Positions 24,105-35,862 of a stretch of 64,000 nt of DNA are shown here, in pieces. Under the pieces are notes generated by a model, which saw nothing but the letters and a program-made list of their open reading frames with translations, was not told the origin of the DNA and did not search any database. A program made the translations under genes and the position numbers. Source of the DNA: Manihot esculenta (lineage: Eukaryota > Streptophyta > Magnoliopsida > Malpighiales > Euphorbiaceae); the NCBI RefSeq assembly GCF_001659605.2, contig NC_035168.2, positions 15,494,245 to 15,558,244 on the forward strand, written 5' to 3'. Positions within the stretch are counted from its first letter, which is position 1; each line of letters begins with the position of its first letter.

Positions 24105-24200
24105 GGTTAGTTCCCTGTGAGTTTTATGTGCTTTGCATGTATGATATGTTGTATGCCATGCTATCTGCTAGTTAAGGAACATTCGGGGACGGATGTTCTT

Positions 24201-24213
24201 AAGTGGGGGAGAA
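24201..24213 (+). promoter_or_regulatory. E1 polypurine tract
   Basis: AAGTGGGGGAGAA directly abuts the 3' LTR start at 24214. Confidence 0.9.
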
Positions 24214-26522
24214 TGTAATACCCGGCTACACTCCGGTATCGGAATTCCTACCGTCCGGTGGAATCTCAGATGTCGGAGACCTCTAGATGGGTAAAACCAT
24301 GTTTTCATGAAATGTTTTAATGTTTTTGATGATTTTAAGTAAAGAGGAAATGAGTTTTTAGAATAAAAACACCCTTGGAGGAAACTCAGGTTCGGCCGCC
24401 GAAACTCAAAGTTCGGCCGCCGAACATGCATGCGTTGCGGGTGTGCTTTAGGCCCCCGAAAGCATAAGTGAGGGAAGTCCAGGTTCGGCCGACGAACCTC
24501 AAGTTCAGCCGCCGAACATGACATGCATGCGGAGGCACATTCGGCCCCCGAACGTGGCCTGGCCAGCCACTATAAAAGGGTCCCTTAGCCGAAAACGGGC
24601 GAGTTTTTCCCCATTTTCGGCCAAGGTGAGCTCTCCGCCGTCCCTCACCGATCTTTGATGTTTTTCCTCAAGATCTTTCAAGTTTTTCATGTGTTTTAAC
24701 TTTGTTTTGAAGATTTGAGCTTTTGAGCAAAGTTTTGGAGCTTGGAGGTCCAAGAATCCAATCTCTCCCACCTTCGAGTTTTAGGTCGTCTCTCTCTCGA
24801 TCTTCAAGAGGTAAGAGCCGATCTTAAGCTCATTGTATGTTTTAAATAAGTTTTATGCAAGATCTATGGGGTAGAAATGCATGTGTAGGTTTTTAGTGAG
24901 TTATGGATGATTGTTGAGTTTATGGACAATGTGGCTTGCAAATGCTTGTGTATGTGTGTTGTAGTTGGGGTTTAAGTTAGTTTGAGACCCCTAGGAGCTG
25001 GTGTGCATGTTTTGGTTGAGCTAAATGCATGTTGGTATGAGTTTGAGGCGTTTTGTGCATGTTTGAACCAAGTTTCTGCCCTTTGGGAGAAACCAGGTTC
25101 GGTAGCCGAAGGGACTTTCGGCCGCCGAACCCTCTTGTGGAGGCAGCCTTCGGCTGCCGAAGCTTGCCCCCGAAAGAGGACTTTCGCCTCTGTCTGGGAG
25201 TTTCGGCCGCCGAAAGTGCCGCCGAACATGCATGAGTTTCGTCTCTGTCTAAGAGTTTCGGCCGCCGAAGGTGCCGCCGAACCTGCCTGACTTTCGGCTC
25301 TGGAGGGACTTTCGGCCGCCGAACCTGCCGCCGAAAGTGCCCTGTCCAGGCCTCCTTTGCATGTTCTTCTATGGATGTTTTGAGATGTTTTAGGGGGTTT
25401 TTGGGAGATGTTTTTAGAGTCATGTTATAGTATGTTGGTCCCTCATCTGAGTCCACCTGTGTAGGTTCGGACCCGAGTAACCGAGGACCCCAGCAGTGAG
25501 TCAGCTGCTTCAATCAGTGTCAGAGCTAGCCTGAGGTAAGTGGAATAACTCTTATGCTTTTAAATAAATAAATCAGTTTTGAGCATGTTCATGCATCACG
25601 GATGCCATGTGATATTTTAGGATGCTTGCATTAGAAATCACGAATATGTTGCATTGCATAATATGTTGTTGATGTGGATGAATGTTGAATGATCCATTAG
25701 CCCTCATATGTTATGACATGATGATATGTTGTGGAAGTCCAGATGTGGCCTGCACTACGCCCCTGGCACTATGTAAGAGAAAGACCGGACGTGGCCTCTA
25801 CTACGCCCCCGGCACCATGGAATATGTATGTTATGTTATATTATGTATAAGAGAAAGACCAGGTGTGGCCTGCACTACGCCCCTGGCATGATTGGAATAT
25901 GTAGAGGGCTAAATGGTGACAAGTTCATCCTTGATATTATTAGTTGTGATGTGATGCATTCCATGATAGCATGTGTTTTAAATGCTTTATGATTATGCTC
26001 ACTGGGCTCTAGTAGCTCACCCCTCTCCCAATTTCCCCAGGTTTGCAGGTACGGGTTAGACAGAGAAGTCAAGAAGAGTAATGAAGTCATATGTATGTAA
26101 TAGTTAGAATGTGGACATGATAGATTGTATTATGATGTATAGATATGTAATGTAACGATATTGAGGTTAGAAGTGTGCTTGACCATAGTATGATGTAATC
26201 CCTTTTTGAAACATGATCTTAATGTTATTGATGTCCATGTTTAGCCAACTCAACACTTGTTATGCCACCCATTGGGGGCATTGATGAGATCCCACAGAGG
26301 GGTCAAGTTTATGATTATGTATAAGTTCAGTGCATGCACAGGTTGAGTTTAGTGTATGATAGAATGTATGAAAGAAAAGTTTTAATTTTTATGTAAAATT
26401 GTTGATCATGTATGGGATTAAACAGGTTTACAGGTTGCATGTCAGGCTTGCTACGGGTCCCGGCGGCCTTAAGCCGATCTGGATCCTAGCGCCGGTAGCG
26501 GTCTGATTTTCGGGTCGTTACA
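24214..26522 (+). mobile_element. E1 3' LTR
   Basis: 2,309 bp, the same length as the 5' LTR with no indel seen. About 32 substitutions by eye, mostly transitions. The TATA box is at 24571-24578. It ends CGGGTCGTTACA, followed by the AGCTG duplication. Confidence 0.96.
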
Positions 26523-27878
26523 AGCTGCTATTTTCGAGAAGTCCTGAACGAACCTCCTGTAGTAACCTGCCAAACCCAAGAAACTCCTGATTTCCGTCAC
26601 TGAAGTGGGTCTAGGCCAGTTAGCCACAGCTTCTACCTTCTTGGGGTCCACCTCTATCCCATTCTCTGACACTACATGCCCCAAGAACGAAATGCTCCTC
26701 AGCCAGAACTCACATTTAGAGAACTTGGCATACAAGTCATGTTCCCTCAAGGTCTGCAAGACCAACCGCAGATGATGGGCATGCTCCTCTGCATTCCTGG
26801 AATACACTAAGATATCATCTATAAAGACAATAACGAAGTGATCCAGGTACTGGCTAAACACTCTATTCATGAGATCCATGAATGCTGTAGGGGTGTTGGT
26901 TAACCCGAACGGCATTACAAGGAACTCAAAATGCCCATATCTGGTCCTGAAGGCTGTCTTCGGCACATCCTCCTCCCTTATCCTTAGCTGATGGTACCCC
27001 GATCTCAGATCTATTTTGGAGAAACAATCCGCTCCGGCTAGCTGGTCAAATAGATCGTCGATCCTAGGCAACGGGTACTTATTCTTGGTAGTGACTTTGT
27101 TCAACTGCCTGTAGTCGATACAAAGCCTAAGGGATCCATCCTTCTTTCTCACAAACAAAACTGGTGCACCCCAAGGTGAGGTGCTCGGTCGGATGAAGCC
27201 CTTTTCTACCAGCTCTTCCAACTGTTCTTTTAATTCTTTCAACTCGGCTGGAGCCATCCTGTAGGGAGGGATAGAGATCGGTCGGGTTCCAGGCATCAAT
27301 TCTATCTCGAACTCTATCTCCCTAGCAGGTGGTAAACCTGGCAGCTCGTCTAGGAAGACGTGTAGAAACTCTCTAACCACTGGCACCGAGGTGGGCTCTC
27401 TAACCTGACTGCTAAGCTCTCTCACATGAGCCAAATACCCCTGACATCCCTTCCTAAGCAACCTACGAGGCTGAAGAGCTGAGATCAGACCTCTAGGTGT
27501 ACCTCTCCTGTCTCCCCTGAAGACCACCTCTGACCCATCCGGACCTCTGAACCTGACTACCTTGTCCCTGCAGTCCAAGGTAGTACCATGGGTAGATAAC
27601 CAGTCCATCCCTAGAATGACGTCAAAATCAGTCAAATCTAGAACCACCAGGTCGGCAGACAAGCATCTTCCCTCAACAAACACTGGGCTGCACTGGCAGA
27701 CTGACTCTGTCACTGATGGATCACACTTGGGTCCACTAACCCAGAGAGGACACTCTAACTCAGAGATCATCAACCCCAACCTCTGGACGGCTCTCGGAGC
27801 AATAAAAGAATGAGATGCACTAGGGTCCATCAAGGCATACACATCTGAACAACCAATGACTAAATTACCTGCCACCAC
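26523..27878 (-). pseudogene. E2 pol, N-terminal part: protease and reverse transcriptase
   Basis: Minus-strand frame open from 27878 to the E1 insertion point. It starts in the protease ([11 protein letters not shown]1 has DPGASHSF) and runs through the whole RT with FIDDILVYS. It breaks off at SKIAA and resumes at 16560. The apparent ORF tail past 26523 is E1 LTR sequence. A TAG just upstream (near 27903, CAG in E1) separates it from gag. Confidence 0.93.
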
Positions 27879-28949
27879 GGTGTTAGATGCATCTGCCTCC
27901 TGCTAAGTCATTGTGAAGATCCGTGCTGGAGCTGATGGACCTTCACCTCTGAAACCCGCTGAAGAAGAGGCTGCCCCTCTCCCTCTGCCTCTGCCACTGG
28001 CCTGAGTCATGGCTGGAGCTGCTGGCTGAGCCACACTACCAGAAGCTGTCTGCTGAGACTGTGCTCCAAAAGCTGCCCTAGGACACTCCCGAGCCATGTG
28101 TCCCTCTTACCCGCATCTGAAACAGGCTGCTGTCCCAGCCCGGCAAACTCCCCTGTGTGGCCGACTACACTTTGCACAAACTGCATTATCCGCACCAGAA
28201 CTCGAGCCACTCCCTAGTCCCAGACTGGACTTGACCTTGTTCCAAAACTTGTTCTTCTTGGGCTTCCTCGTGGTGTTACTCCACTTTTTGCTACCTGAAG
28301 CTGCTGCACTCAGAGAAGAAGAGTCTGGGGTCTTGGAACCAGAAGGCTGTGCCACTGACTGTCTGATTGTTCCCTGAACGATGGCACTGGCCTCCATTTT
28401 CCGGGCCATATCCACTATGGCATGAAAGCTCTCCCTATCTGCTGATTGGATCAATGAGGCATATCTAGAGTGGAGTTTCATGATATACCTCCTTGACCTT
28501 TTCTGGTCTGAGTCAAGATTTTGCCCTGCAAATGGCAACAACTCCAAGAATATGTCTATGAACTCCTCTACACCCATCTCATCAGTCTGCCTCAACTGCT
28601 CAAACTCTATCATCTTCAACTCCCTTCAACTATCTGGGAAAGCCCATCCTGCAAACTCGTTTGCAAACTCCTCCCAAGACATGCTGTCTAATCTGGGGTT
28701 CACATAATTCTTGAACCACTCTCATGCCTTCTTGCACTTAAGAGTGAACCCAGCCATCTGAATGGCTCTACTGTCATCAGCCCCAATCTCATCTATGATC
28801 ACCTTAACCCTTTCAAGATACACAAATGGGTCATCTCCTTTTTCATACTGAGGAGCACCCAATTTCATGTAGTCGGTCATCTTGACCTTGCTCCCACTGG
28901 CTGAGCTAGGTCTAGAAGGTTGAGGAACTGGGGCTGCTGGTTCTGTAGG
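27879..28949 (-). pseudogene. E2 gag, C-terminal part
   Basis: Gag core and Cys/His region on the minus strand, homologous to E1 residues about 180-540. In-frame stops occur near 28720 (CGA to TGA), 28630 (TCA to TGA), 28107 (CAG to TAA, inside the zinc knuckle) and 27904 (CAG to TAG). It ends at 28949, where the chimeric solo LTR entered between codons of the Pro-rich region. GTAGG at 28945-28949 is the left TSD copy. Confidence 0.9.
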
Positions 28950-29453
28950 TGTAACATCCTCTGGGCCCACAACAGTAGATATTGTCCGCTTTGGATTCGA
29001 GGGCCTTGGCCCAGCCTTCCCCTCACGGTTTTGTTCTTGGGTCAAGGGATTTGATACCCTTTCTTCCCAAAACGCGTCTACTGTGGTCTCTTGGGGCTTG
29101 CCCTTATAAGGCGTCCCCCCTCCTTACCTCTTTCCGATGTGGGATACTTTCAATCCACCTCATAGGGCTTCTACCCCCCAGAAGGCCTAAGCGTCCTCGC
29201 TCAGCACACCGTACTCATGAGGCCCAGGCTCTGATACCAATTCTAACATCCTCTCGGCCCACAACAGTAGATATTGTCCGCTTTGGGTTCGAGGGCCTTG
29301 GCCCAGCCTTCCCCTCACGGTTTTGTTCTTGGGTCAAGGGATTTGATACCCTTTCTTCCCAAAACGCGTCTACTGTGGTCTCTTGGGGCTTGCCCTTATA
29401 AGGCGTCCCCCCTCCTTACCTCTTTTCAATGTGGGATACTTTTAATCCACCTC
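28950..29453 (-). mobile_element. TRIM-like miniature LTR element
   Basis: Two direct repeats of 212 bp (28950-29161 and 29242-29453) enclose about 80 bp. On the minus strand the inner end of the right repeat is followed two bases later by TGGTATCAGAGCC, a primer-binding site, and a G-rich tract (CTGGGGGGTAGAAG) precedes the left repeat. There is no room for coding sequence. This is the layout of a terminal-repeat retrotransposon in miniature. It has no TSD of its own across its two ends. Confidence 0.75.
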
Positions 29454-31553
29454 CTAGTTCGGCGGCCGAACCTGCATGCACTTCGGGAGTGCTTTAGGCC
29501 CCCGAAGGCATAAGTGAGGGAAGTCCAGGTTCGGCCGCCGAACCTCAAGTTCGGCCGCCGAACATGGCATGCATGCGGAGGCACATTCGGCCCCCGAACG
29601 TGGCCTGGCCAGCCACTATAAAAGGGTCTCTTAGCCGAAAACGGGCGAGCTTTCTCCCCGTTGTCGGCCAAGGTGAGTTCTCCGTCGTCCCTCACCAATC
29701 TTTGATGTTCTTCCTCTAGATCTTTCAAGATTTTCATTTGTTTTAACTTTGTTTTGAAGATTTGAACTTTTGAGCAAGTTTTGGAGCTTGGAGGTTCAAG
29801 AACCCAATCTCTCCCAACTCCGAGTTTTAGGTCATCTCTCTCTCGATCTTCAAGAGGTAAGGGCCGATCTTAAGCTCATTGCATGTTTTAAGTAAGTTTT
29901 AAGTAGATCTATGGGTTAGAATGCATGTTTAGGTTATGGTTATGTTATGGGTATAAATGCATGTTCATGAACAATGTGGATGCTTGATGTGTTGTAGATG
30001 GGGTTTATGATGGTTTGAGGCCCCTAGGAACATGTATGCTTGTGTTTGTGTGTTGTAGAATAGGTTTGATGCATGTTTGGAAGGTTTGGAGGCGAAATGT
30101 GCAAAAGGAGCCAAGTTTCTGCCCTTTGGCAGAAACCAGGTTCGGCAGCCGAAGGACTTTCGGCCGCCGAACATGGCTGGGGAAGCAGGCCTTTTGGCTG
30201 CCGAAGCCTGCCCCCAAAAGGAGACTTTCGTCTCTATCTGGCAGTTTCAGCTGCCGAAAGTGCCGCCGAACATGCATGAGTTTCGTCTCTGTCTGGGAGT
30301 TTCGGCCGCCGAAGGTGCCGCCGAACCTGCCTGACTTTCGGCTCTGGAAGGACTTTCGGCTGCCGAACCTGCCGCCGAAAGTGCCCTGTCCAGGCCTCCT
30401 TTGCATGTTTTTCTATGGTTGTTTCATGATGTTTTAGGGGGTTTTTGGGGGAGTAGTTTATAGTTATGTTCTAGTATGTTTGGTCCCTCATTTGAGTCCA
30501 CCTGTGTAGGTTCGGACCCGAGGAACCGAGGACCCCAGCAGTGAGTTCAGCTGCTTCGGTGTTGTCAGAGTCAGCCAGAGGTGAGTGGAATTAAACTTAA
30601 TCTTTTAAATTGAGAAATTAAATGTTTTATCATGTTTCATGCATCATGATCATGCAATAGGATGATTGCATTAGTTTTCACGAATATGCCGCATTGCATC
30701 GATTGTTGTTGATGTGGGTGAATGTTGGATGACCCAATTAGTCCATGACAGGAAGACCAGGACCCCATTCTACGGCCTGGCACAGAGTAAGGAAAGACCA
30801 GGATCCCATTCTATGGCCTGGCACGGTTATGGGACTCGAAGACCAGGAGCCCAGGGGAGGCCCTGGGACAATGGTAAGTAATGTATGTTATGACAGGAAG
30901 ACCAGGACCCCATGCTACGGCCTGGCACAGAGTTAGCTTGGACTAATTGGTGACAAGTTCACCCAGCCCTTATGTGAATTGTCTGTGTTATGATGCATTT
31001 CATTGAAGCATAGTGTTAATATGTTTTATAGTTCTACTCACTGGGCTTTTAGCTCACCCCTATCCCTTTACCCCCCAGGCTTGCAGGTACAAGATAGAAA
31101 AGGAGGTCGGTTAGAGTAAAGCTTGTTTATGTAATAGGTAGAATGTGGACATGACAAATCGTAGAACGATGTAATGTAAAAGTACAGTATAGTTATGTAA
31201 TGATGTTTATGGATATTAGAGGTGTGCTTGACCATAGAATGTTGTTATCCCTTTTAATTCATGATCTTGGATTTTTATGTCGTTTATGTAAACCAACTCA
31301 ACATATGTTATGTCACCCATTGGGGGCACTGATGAGATCCCACAGAGGGATCAATGTTATGTTAATGTATATGTTCAGGTTGAGTTTGGTTGATGTATAT
31401 GGAAAGAAAAGTTTTAATTTTTATGTATGTTGTTGATCATGTATGGGATTATGCAGGTTTACAGGTTACATGTCAGTCTTGCTACGGGTCCCGGCGGCCT
31501 TAAGCCGATCTGGATCCTAGCGCCGGTAGCGGTCCGATTTTCGGGTCGTTACA
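28950..31553 (+). mobile_element. Chimeric solo LTR (TRIM-like 5' part joined to LTR-A) in E2 gag, TSD GTAGG
   Basis: GTAGG flanks the whole block (28945-28949 and 31554-31558), and removing block plus one TSD restores the E2 gag frame at a Pro-Thr-Glu stretch. From 29454 to 31553 the sequence is a normal LTR-A body (TATA box 29617-29624, palindrome array about 30140-30370, end CGGGTCGTTACA). The first 190 bp or so of LTR-A, including TGTAATACCCGGC, are missing. In their place stands a TRIM-like element whose outer end TGTAACATCC lies exactly at the TSD. Confidence 0.85.
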
Positions 31554-32077
31554 GTAGGTGGTGGAGGTGGTGCAACATTTTCGGAGGTAGGGTTTGCTGG
31601 ATTTGGATAGTAAGGTGGGGGTGGACACATTGGGTATTGTGAATATGGTGGATAGTAGGGTGGGTATGGCATCTGTGTGGGATAAGGGGTGAAGTTAGGG
31701 TAATCCGATGTACCTCCCATCGAATACCCGGGGTTTTGTGAGAAGTGTGGGTAGTAGGGTGGCTGAACAAATCCCGAGGCCTGAGTGCCTCCTTGGGACT
31801 CTCCCATTCCCTCTTCTGACATGCTAACTCCCAGACTGCCATCCCTCCTCTGCTCTACATCCATATCATCCCCCATGTCTTCTGACATTCCTCCCTGAAC
31901 TGTTCCCCTCACTGATCTGCTCCTACCCAGATCCAGAGACCTTCTAGGGTCTCTAACTGCTCTTTCTCTGTTAGATCTACTAGACATTGCCCTAGGCAAT
32001 GTAGGAGGACGGGCGCTCGTGCCCTCATCCTCAGGTGGTACTCCAGTCAATCTTGCTGATCGACGAGTTACCCTCAT
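31554..32077 (-). pseudogene. E2 gag, N-terminal part
   Basis: Minus strand from the ATG at 32077 (MRVTRRSARL; E1 has [10 protein letters not shown]) to the solo-LTR insertion at 31554. It contains the basic N-terminus and the Pro/Tyr-rich linker ([12 protein letters not shown]) and is open throughout. The ORF extends upstream to 32110 but that extension is leader. The acceptor-like site before the ATG is altered here compared with E1 and E5. Confidence 0.9.
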
Positions 32078-32323
32078 CCTGTTTTTTAAAAGGCAGCACA
32101 TAACAAGCAAACATTAGCATCATATGGTTCATGTGGGCACACATGAACCCTCATCACATACATCACATATCATTAATGCACATGCATATAATCATGGCAT
32201 TTCACATTATCATGCAAGACAAGACTCCACATCCTATCCTAGTGGACATGATCTTCCTATTATGCTTGACCTTCTATAACATCTATGAGCCCGACACTCT
32301 AGGTCCGACCATATGAACCTAGG

Positions 32324-32335
32324 GCTCTGATACCA
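32324..32335 (-). promoter_or_regulatory. E2 primer-binding site
   Basis: GCTCTGATACCA on plus, which is TGGTATCAGAGC on the minus strand, three bases inside the 5' LTR end at 32339. Confidence 0.92.
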
Positions 32336-32338
32336 TTC

Positions 32339-34558
32339 TGTAACGACCCGAAAATCGGACCGCTACCGGCGCTAGGACCCAGGTCGGCTTAAGGCCGCCG
32401 AGACCCGTAGCAAGCCTGACATGTAACCTATAAACCTGTTTAATCCCATACATGATCAACAACATACATAAAAATTAAAACTTTTCTTTCATACATTCTA
32501 TCATACACCAAACTCAACCTGTGCATGCACTGAACATAATCATAATCATAAACTTGACCCCTCTGTGGGATCTCATCAATACCCCCAATGGGTGGCATAA
32601 CATATGTTGAGTTGGTTTACATCTACATCATAAAATCTCTAAGATCATGTAATAAAAGGGATAACAATATCCATAGGGTCACGCACAATTTCTAATCCTC
32701 AATACCATTATACATAACATGACTATTCAGGCCTTACATCATCTTACAATTTTATCATGTCCACTTTCTATCTATTACAAACATATGACTTTACTCTTCT
32801 TGACTTTTCTGTCTAGCCCGTACCTGCAATCCTGGAGGATTAGGGAAAAGGGGTGAGCTACTAGAGCCCAGTGAGCAGAATAATAGAAAATAATATTTAA
32901 AATCTCATGCCATCATGTAATGCAACACATCACAACAAATCACATCTCGGATGGTATTGTCACCAATAGTCCTCTACATTCCAAAGTGCCGGGACGTAGA
33001 ATGGGTCAACCGGTCTTTCTCTTAACATAACATAACATAGCATTCCAATGTGCCAGGGACGTAGAATGGGTACAACCTGGACTTCCATACCGTATCATGC
33101 CATACATCATCATATCATATGAGGACTAAAGGATCATCCAATAACCAATCCACATCAACATCATAAATGCAATGCAACATATTCGTGAATTCTAATGCAA
33201 ACAACCTAATTCATCACATGGCATTCATGATGCATGAACATGCTAAAACTTTGTAATTTATTTGCTTTAAATCGTAAAGGTTTATTCTACTCACCTCTTG
33301 GCTAGCTTTGACAAAGACTGATGCAGCTAACTCACTGCTGGGGTCCTCGGTTCCTCGGGTCCTAACCTACACAGGTGGACTCAAATGAGCTACCAAACAA
33401 CTAGAACATAACTCTAAAAACATCCCCCAAAAACCCCCTAAAACACCTCAAAACAATCATGCAAAAACATGCAAAGGAAGGCTGAACAGGGCAGGTTCGG
33501 CGGTCAAAAGTCCCTCCAGAGCCGAAACCCAGGCAGGTTCGGCGGCACCTTCGGCGGCCGAAAGTCCCAGACAGAGATGAAAGTCTCTTTTCGGGGGCAA
33601 CTTCGACAGCCGAAAGGCCTGACTCCCAGGCAGGTTCGGCGGCCGAAAATCTTTCGGCTGCCGAACCTGGTTTCTGCCAAAGGGCAGAAACTTGGTTCCC
33701 TTTGCACAAAAACCTCTCCTTCCCATTCCAACATGCATATAACTCATTCAAATCATGCAAATATACATACATTGGCTCCTAGGGGCTTCAAACTATCATA
33801 AACCCCATCTACAACACATCAAACAACACAAATCCAACATACATTGTCTATAAACCAACACAAACCCAAAAACTCATAAAACCCTACACATGCATTTCTA
33901 CTTCAAGAATCAACTTAAAACTTGTTAAAAACATGTAGTGAGCTCAAGATCGGCCCTTACCTCTTGTAGATCGAGAGGAAAATGACCCTAGCTCGAAGAT
34001 GGGAGAGATTTGAGTTCTTGAACCTCAAAGCTCCAAAACTTGCTTTAAACTCGAAAATCTTCAAAACAAGGTGAAAACTCATAAGAAAAACATGAAAACT
34101 CGAAGGGAGAAGCTCAAAACAGAGGAGGGGCGGTGGAGAACTCACTTTGGCCGAAAACGGGAAGAAAAGCTTGCCCGTTTCGGCCATGGGGTCCTTTTAT
34201 AGGGCTGTCCTTACCACCTTTCGGCGGCCTAACGTGCCCCCACAGCTCATGCAAGTTTGGCGACCGAACATGAGGTTCGGCGGCCGAACCTTGGCTGATT
34301 CAAACAAGACTTTCAGAGGCCTAAAGCGCTCCCAAAACTTCCCCACGTTCGGCGGCCGAACATGACTTTCGGCGGCCGAACCTGGCAAAGTCTCCAAGGC
34401 CCTCTTCACTCAAAACTTGGATTTATTTTCATTAAAAACCATAAAATACATCAAAACATTTTAAGAAAACATGGTTTTACCCCTTTTAGTGGTCTCCGAC
34501 ATCCGAGATTCCCCCGGACGGTAGGAATTCCGATACCGGAGTGTAGCCGGGTATTACA
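32339..34558 (-). mobile_element. E2 5' LTR
   Basis: 2,220 bp, aligned end to end with the 3' LTR at 12104-14407 apart from repeat-unit loss and a small deletion in the palindrome array near 33500. An antisense TATA box CTTTTATA is at 34194-34201. It is followed by the right TSD copy TATAG and then E3 LTR sequence. Confidence 0.93.
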
Positions 34559-35862
34559 TATAGAATGGGCCTCACCTGGACTTCTGTATCCATCATAACA
34601 TAACCTGCTTGAGGGCTAGTGGGTCATCCAATATCCATCCACAACAACAGTAAATTATGCAATGCATCATATTCGTGAATTCTAATGCAAACAACCTATT
34701 ACATAACATGGCATTCGTGATGCATGAACATGCTCAAAAGTTTCATTACTTTAAAACAAGAGATTAGTTCAGTTCTACTCACCTTTTGCTGACGCTTGCC
34801 TAAACGCTATAGCAGCTGACTCACTACTAGCCTCTACGGTCTCCTAGGTCCAATCCTATATAGATGGACTCCAATGAGGGACCAAACATAGCTATTACAA
34901 GACTCTAAACACTCCCCAAAATCCTCTTAAAATATAACAAAACATGTATAGGAAACAAGAAAAGGAAGGCTGGGCAGGGGACTTTCGACGGCAGGTTCGG
35001 CTGCTAAAGATCCCCACAAATCCGAAAGTCAGATTCTTTCGGGGGCAGGTTCAGCGGCCGAAGGTCTCCACAGATCCGAAAGTCACTAACCTTCGGGGGC
35101 AGGTTCGGCGGCCTAACCCCTTCACAGATCCGAAAGTCCATCCTTTCGGGGGTAGGTTAGGCGGCCAAAGGCTGCCTCCACAGGCAGGTTTGGCTGCCGA
35201 ACCTCACTTCGGCGACCAAACCTGGGTTCTCCAGGATGGCAGAACCCGATTCTGCCTTATGCACTCAGCCACGAAAACTCTCCAAAACCTCACACTCAAC
35301 TCCTCAAAACATGCATACACACTCATCAAGCATAAGGGGCACAAAAACTAGTCTAAACCCCAACAAACAACTATAAAACATCACAAGAGCAAGCATTTAT
35401 CATCAAAACTAACATAAACCCTAACACTTTAGATCTAACCAAAACATGCATTTTAACCCCTAACCCTTTTAAAACTTACTTAAAACATAAGAAAAGACAA
35501 GGATCTACACTTACCTCTTGAAGATCTAAGGTAGATGCGACCCAAACTTGTAGTTGAGGAGAAATAGTCTCCAAACTTTAAAATCTTGGATTCAAACTTA
35601 AAACTTCAAAAACAAGAGGAAACTCATCAATATTTTGAAGGATTTGAAGGAAAAACAACAAAATCAACAATGGGAGGGCAAGAACTCACCTTTGCCAGAA
35701 AATGGAGAGAGAAACTCTCCCATTTTCAGACTGGAGGCCTCATATAGGTGGCTGGCTAGACCACCTTCAGGGGGCCGAAAGGAGAGCTCCCGCGGCAGCA
35801 CCATGTTCGGTGGCCGAACATAAGGTTCAGCAGTCTAACCTGGGCTTTCCTTCCAAAACATT
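34559..35862 (-). mobile_element. E3 3' LTR, second part, truncated
   Basis: Continues the E3 LTR after the E2 insertion and aligns with 53585-54871 of the E3 5' LTR, including a degraded palindrome array (34975-35230). It stops at about 35862, short of the terminal 174 bp or so that the intact copy has, and runs straight into Athila-like pol. The two sequences share ATT at the join. Confidence 0.85.

Larger units (their letters stand above)
16561..26522 (+). mobile_element. Chromovirus E1 (Ty3/gypsy, Tekay/Del-like), full length, nested in E2 pol
   Basis: 9,962 bp with two 2,309-bp LTRs, a PBS for initiator tRNA-Met, one long gag-pol frame, a polypurine tract and a 5-bp TSD. The chromodomain at the pol C-terminus, the long LTRs and the domain order gag-PR-RT-RH-INT-chromodomain are those of plant chromoviruses; assignment to Tekay/Del is by resemblance and was not tested with a tree. 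The two LTRs differ at about 32 positions by eye (about 1.4 percent), so the insertion is young. Two in-frame stops make this copy probably non-autonomous. Confidence 0.96.
12104..34558 (-). mobile_element. Chromovirus E2, full length but degenerate, TSD TATAG
   Basis: TATAG flanks both ends (12099-12103 and 34559-34563). The order on the minus strand is 5' LTR (34558-32339), PBS, gag, protease, RT, RNase H, integrase, chromodomain, polypurine tract, 3' LTR (14407-12104). Two later insertions split it: E1 in pol and a solo LTR in gag. Without those the element is about 9.88 kb, close to the 9,962 bp of E1, to which its proteins are nearly identical. At least nine in-frame stops make it defective. 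Confidence 0.95.

Noticed and set aside
28950..29453. Cassandra-type TRIM carrying 5S rRNA
   Set aside because: The repeats have a PBS and TRIM layout, but I could not recognise 5S rRNA or its internal promoter boxes.
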